From the NCBI RefSeq assembly GCF_022662195.1, contig NZ_JAKMCS010000005.1, positions 248,001 to 312,000 of the forward strand: 64,000 bases of DNA, given 5' to 3'. A model generated the notes under the pieces. It was not told where the DNA came from. It did not search any database and saw only the letters and a list, made by a program, of their open reading frames with translations. Position numbers and translations under genes: made by a program. This DNA is from Aestuariivivens insulae. Its GTDB lineage: Bacteria; Bacteroidota; Bacteroidia; Flavobacteriales; Flavobacteriaceae. Positions 60,896 to 64,000 of this stretch are shown one piece after another. Every line of letters starts with the position of its first letter. Position 1 is the first letter of the stretch.

Positions 60896-61336
60896 ATGGT
60901 GTTAGATGATCTTAACACGAAGATTTTAAGGTGTTTACAGGAAAACGCAAGGCAATCTAATGCCGAAATTGGCAGGCAAGTTGGCATAAGTTCTCCTGCT
61001 GTATCCGAGCGTATAAAAAAGATGGAGGATCTAGGGATAATAGAGGGGTATAAGGCCTTGGTTTCTCCATTTGAAATAGGATATCAGCTTAAAGCAATTA
61101 TTACCTTAAGGGCTTTTATGGGAAAGCTAAAACCGTTTTTGGAAAAAGTGAAAACCTATGATGAGGTGGTTAACTGCTACCGAATTACAGGCGATGAAAA
61201 TATAGTTATGGAAGTGGTCCTAAAAAACCAAAAACATTTAGAGGCCTTTATAGATCAACTGATAACTTATGGTGAAAGTAAAACCCAAATTGTATTGTCC
61301 CGCGTTGTGAAGCAAAATGAGCTAAAGCCAATTTAA
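60896..61336 (+). CDS. Lrp/AsnC family transcriptional regulator
   Basis: 146 residues. An N-terminal helix-turn-helix (LDDLNTKILRCLQENARQSNAEIGRQVGISSPAVSERIKKMED, about 3-45) and a RAM/AsnC ligand-binding domain (IITLRAFMGKLKPFLEKV..., GDENIVMEVV) are clear. Such proteins respond to amino acids or similar small molecules. Its own promoter lies between the arms of a 13-bp inverted repeat, which suggests autoregulation. Targets cannot be told from the window. Confidence 0.9.
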   Translation: MVLDDLNTKILRCLQENARQSNAEIGRQVGISSPAVSERIKKMEDLGIIEGYKALVSPFEIGYQLKAIITLRAFMGKLKPFLEKVKTYDEVVNCYRITGDENIVMEVVLKNQKHLEAFIDQLITYGESKTQIVLSRVVKQNELKPI

Positions 61337-61368
61337 ATGGTCACAATGGAAGCCATTACAATTTATAG

Positions 61369-61746
61369 TTAATCTATTCGCCAAGGCGGATTTTTTCTGT
61401 TTTCTCCGGCATGATACAAAATAAGATGATTGCCGTCTAAGTCTTCTAAATGGGCTTCGCGCCAAAGCCAGGGTTTGTCCTCTGGTAATTTATTAAAAAC
61501 AATGCCTTTTTGTATAAGGTCCGAAACTAAATCATCTAAATTGTCATTTTCAAAATAAATACTAATCCCATTATTTTTTGGCAACTCGTTTACTTTATGG
61601 ATTGAAAACGTTGCATTACCGTTTGGGCATTCAAACCGTACGTATTTAGGTAATGCTTCAACAATAAGCTTTAACCCCAAAACCTTATAAAATTCTGCAG
61701 CTTTTTCAACATCTAGAGACGGTATGGTGATTTGATTTAAGTTCAT
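61369..61746 (-). CDS. VOC-fold (glyoxalase/dioxygenase-like) protein
   Basis: 125 residues. MNLNQITIPSLDVEKAAEFYKVLGLKLI at the N-terminus and LEDLDGNHLILYH near the C-terminus are typical of the vicinal-oxygen-chelate fold. The acidic metal ligands could include H and E residues in these parts, but the exact enzyme is not evident. I chose ATG at 61746 over 61782, because the longer frame overlaps the upstream gene. It is the last gene of the operon with the S23-like protein, YpdA and MFS genes. Confidence 0.78.
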   Translation of the reverse strand: MNLNQITIPSLDVEKAAEFYKVLGLKLIVEALPKYVRFECPNGNATFSIHKVNELPKNNGISIYFENDNLDDLVSDLIQKGIVFNKLPEDKPWLWREAHLEDLDGNHLILYHAGENRKNPPWRID

Positions 61747-61750
61747 GGTT

Positions 61751-62248
61751 TTAATCATTAGGATTAAAGGGGATGTCATCATCGGGGTCTACATCATCGT
61801 AATTAACGCCGGGAGGATTGAACAATCCCCAACGATCGATAATATAATTCCAGCAATCAAAAGTTTTAACCCATTCGGCAAACAATACTCTAAAGTTTTC
61901 AACTTCGGTTCGCAATAAATCGAGATATTCAATATCCTTAAATCCATGCATCTCAATACCTCTGGTATCTGTGATAAGCTCTCTGGCGGCTTTGCGTATA
62001 ATGGCGGCATTTTCCATTTTTATATCGTAAAGCATATCTTCATCTGCTGCACCAGCAATTTTGGACGGTATAATTAGGGCGTTGTTAGCTAGGTGGTGCA
62101 AATTATTTTTAATCATTTCTGCTTCTAGCTCATTTTCAAAATCTATATCGGTTTTCTCAACACTTTCAACGATATAGTCCACCAACTTTAACAGTTCCAT
62201 CGCTTTTTTATAGATGGGGAGGTTTTCCCATTTTTCGAACCTATTCAT
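61751..62248 (-). CDS. S23-related helical protein (second of two near Lrp)
   Basis: 165 residues. WENLPIYKKAMELLKLVDYIVESVEKT and ANNALIIPSKIAGAADEDML resemble the first helices and the IPSNIAEG turn of S23/four-helix bundle proteins, with an acidic C-terminal tail (NYDDVDPDDDIPFNPND). The paralogue at 60376-60774 has the same LPIYKKA start. Its operon position, 5 bp after the YpdA gene and 4 bp before the VOC gene, suggests a soluble accessory role. The function is unknown. Confidence 0.62.
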   Translation of the reverse strand: MNRFEKWENLPIYKKAMELLKLVDYIVESVEKTDIDFENELEAEMIKNNLHHLANNALIIPSKIAGAADEDMLYDIKMENAAIIRKAARELITDTRGIEMHGFKDIEYLDLLRTEVENFRVLFAEWVKTFDCWNYIIDRWGLFNPPGVNYDDVDPDDDIPFNPND

Positions 62249-62253
62249 AAATA

Positions 62254-63219
62254 CTATTGTTTTAGTTTTTGCTCCAAATGATTGGTGATTAATTTGGCAT
62301 GGATACGGCTATTCTCTATAAACCATTTATGGGTTTCCATGCCACCACAGATCACGCCGGCAAGATATAAGCCTTCAACATTGCTTTCCATGGTTTGTTC
62401 ATTATAAACAGGACGTTTAATGGCATCATGGGATAAGGAAACACCAACTTGCTCCAAAAGCTCAAAATTAGGTTTGTAGCCCGTAAGCGCAACAACGTAA
62501 TCGTTAGGCAGGACTTTAATGCCGTTAGGGGTTTTAATAATCACTTCGGAAGGTTTTATTTCTGTTATTTCAGAATTGAAATAGGCTTTTATACTGCCTT
62601 CTTCTATACGGTTTATAATATCCGGTCGTACCCAATATTTAACACGCTTCCCTATAGCATCACCTCTAACCACCATAATCACTCGACCGCCTTTCCGCCA
62701 TATTTCCAAAGCAGCGTCTACAGAAGAATTACTGGCTCCAACAACCATAACATCCTGCATGCTGTAAGGGTGGGCTTCCTTGTAGTAATGGGTTACTTTA
62801 GGTAGGTCTTCGCCGGGAACTTGCAATACATTTGGGATGTCATAAAAGCCCGTTGCCAAGATCGCCTTTTTAGATTGGTAGGTGTTTTTATTGGTTGTTA
62901 TAGTAAAGCCCCAATCTGCTTTATGGAGTTCTTCAACCGTTTCGTATAAATTAATTGCAATAGTATTGGAGGAGGCCACACGTCTGTAGTACTCCAAGGC
63001 TTCATCCCGATTAGGCTTTGGGTTTTTACTTATAAATGGAATATGGTCTATTTCCAATTTTTCAGAGGTTGAAAAAAAGGTCATGTTTTTGGGATAGTTA
63101 AACAATGAGTTGGTTAACGCTCCTTTTTCCAAAATAAGATAATTCCAATGCCGTTTTTCGCACTCTAATGCACAGGCAATGCCTATGGGACCTCCTCCAA
63201 TAATTATAACGTCCTTCAT
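62254..63219 (-). CDS. YpdA-type flavoprotein disulfide reductase
   Basis: 321 residues. The FAD-binding loop GGGPIGIACALE is at 8-19, the NADPH-binding VVGASNSSVDAALE near 158, and ATGFYDIP near 128. The C-terminus includes GLYLAGVICGGMETHKWFIENSR. This is the YpdA/Bdr pattern, a proposed bacillithiol disulfide reductase. It lacks the CxxC of thioredoxin reductases, as is usual for the family. Many flavobacteria make bacillithiol, which fits. It is in an operon downstream of the MFS gene. Confidence 0.85.
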   Translation of the reverse strand: MKDVIIIGGGPIGIACALECEKRHWNYLILEKGALTNSLFNYPKNMTFFSTSEKLEIDHIPFISKNPKPNRDEALEYYRRVASSNTIAINLYETVEELHKADWGFTITTNKNTYQSKKAILATGFYDIPNVLQVPGEDLPKVTHYYKEAHPYSMQDVMVVGASNSSVDAALEIWRKGGRVIMVVRGDAIGKRVKYWVRPDIINRIEEGSIKAYFNSEITEIKPSEVIIKTPNGIKVLPNDYVVALTGYKPNFELLEQVGVSLSHDAIKRPVYNEQTMESNVEGLYLAGVICGGMETHKWFIENSRIHAKLITNHLEQKLKQ

Positions 63220-63226
63220 AACACTT

Positions 63227-64000
63227 TTACATTCTTCGTTGCGCTGCTAATCGCAAATTTCGTTTCAAAATAAACAATAAAAATATACAAACAGCACCTA
63301 ATAAGGTGATAATATGCCAGGTATTGTTAAAGCCTATATTGTCTATCATTTGCATGCCTGCATTATGGCCAAAAATATGAGCTATGGAAAACGATATGGA
63401 ATATAAGGCCATATACTCACCTTGGTTTCCTTTTTTGGCGCGATCGATAGCAAATGCATTGGAAAAAGGAAAAGCAATCATTTCTCCAAAAGTCATCAAT
63501 ACCATACCTACTATTAAAATGCCCGACCAAGAGGTAAAGTTAAGTACCACAAAGCTTAATGCTGTAAGGATACCGCCAAAGAGCATCAATCCAGTTTTGG
63601 TGTTTCGGGTATTTTCCAACCATTTTATCAATGGCATTTCAAAAACAAAGATCGCAAAACCATTCATACCCAAAAGAATACCAATTTCCAATTCAGTTAA
63701 ATGATGGGCTTCTTTATAATACAAAGGTATCGTAGAGAAATATTGCAGGAATATCACGCCAAACAAAATCATGGCAAACAAGAATATTAAGAATGCTTTA
63801 TCCTTATAGGCCGATTCTGGGTGCTCTACCTTAACTTCATCCAACACTTTAGTGTTTTTAGGATTAAGTACATTAATCAATACCAAAGTGGCTACAATAC
63901 AGGTAATGCCATCTACCCAAAATAAGCCAGCATAACTTAATGTAGTTATAATAATACCACCAATAGCGGGACCAGCCGAGAAACCTAAGTTTATGGCAAG
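63227..64000 (-). CDS. MFS transporter, 5' end outside the window
   Basis: 258 residues of the C-terminal part are present. The frame is open to the window edge (first residues LAINLGFSAGPAIGG). At least seven membrane helices can be seen, such as AFLIFLFAMILFGVIFLQYF and WSGILIVGMVLMTFGEMIAF. This suits a major facilitator superfamily exporter of 12 helices, possibly for drugs or sugars. The substrate is not readable. It is the first gene seen of the minus-strand operon MFS-ypdA-S23-like-VOC. Confidence 0.85.
   Translation of the reverse strand, partial: LAINLGFSAGPAIGGIIITTLSYAGLFWVDGITCIVATLVLINVLNPKNTKVLDEVKVEHPESAYKDKAFLIFLFAMILFGVIFLQYFSTIPLYYKEAHHLTELEIGILLGMNGFAIFVFEMPLIKWLENTRNTKTGLMLFGGILTALSFVVLNFTSWSGILIVGMVLMTFGEMIAFPFSNAFAIDRAKKGNQGEYMALYSISFSIAHIFGHNAGMQMIDNIGFNNTWHIITLLGAVCIFLLFILKRNLRLAAQRRM

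Overview
The window looks like a chromosome segment of a flavobacterium (phylum Bacteroidota, most likely family Flavobacteriaceae). It is AT-rich. Promoters that can be recognised have the Bacteroidota form TTTG-N20..22-TAnnTTTG, and Shine-Dalgarno sequences are mostly absent. Many genes belong to families concentrated in this phylum: DUF4293, DUF3667, BT_3928, HYC_CC_PP, DUF3347, DUF3078, glutamine synthetases of types II and III, and M56/BlaI pairs. No rRNA, prophage or CRISPR was seen. There is one tRNA gene (Arg, anticodon ACG) and one decayed insertion sequence.

Layout. 1-13 kb is housekeeping: DUF4293, a phosphoesterase, truA, an MsbA-like ABC exporter, DUF3667, the diadenylate cyclase cdaA, folP, DUF1599, a BT_3928 membrane protein, an orphan OppB-like permease, a TlpA-like lipoprotein, tpiA, prmA and clpS. 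13-17.5 kb is a sulfur-handling cluster on the minus strand: an MBL/double-rhodanese protein, a TauE/SafE exporter, two YeeE/YedE-type proteins and a cysteine-rich Crp/Fnr regulator. 18-31 kb is a copper/heavy-metal resistance island on the plus strand: HYC_CC_PP protein, CusA-type RND pump, an S23-like four-helix protein, TolC-type channel, metal-binding lipoproteins, an HMA-AraC regulator, a copper P-type ATPase, a PepSY protein and a CusB-type adaptor fused to DUF3347. Next come manA, a small 55-residue gene, a BlaI/M56 peptidase module with a related secreted protein, a Ca2+/Na+ antiporter, and divergent type II and type III glutamine synthetases. 42-58 kb holds purM, DUF3078, a B12-dependent ribonucleotide reductase, a small ABC system, prfA, pyrF, a BtuF-like protein, DUF4197, an MBL lipoprotein, purU and a B12-dependent IcmF-type mutase. 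The last 4 kb carries an Lrp regulator and a minus-strand operon of MFS transporter, YpdA-type reductase, S23-like protein and VOC protein.

The most unusual feature is repetitive DNA that enters genes. Several palindromic repeat families occur between genes and also, in frame, inside cusA (two sites) and the icmF-type mutase (three sites). Heptanucleotide arrays sit at gene ends: they form the last residues of FolP and CusA, extend the N-terminus of the TolC protein, and abut an OppB-like gene that has no obvious start codon. A 287-bp unit built from the same kinds of palindromes is repeated about 4.4 times downstream of the mutase. One copy has lost exactly the 96 bp lying between two of its internal direct repeats.

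Links between genes: RNR class II, the IcmF-type mutase and possibly the BtuF-like protein all point to use of cobalamin. The copper genes form a periplasmic export route plus cytosolic export by the ATPase. The sulfur genes suggest import or export of thiosulfate/sulfite and detoxification of persulfide under a Crp-like regulator.
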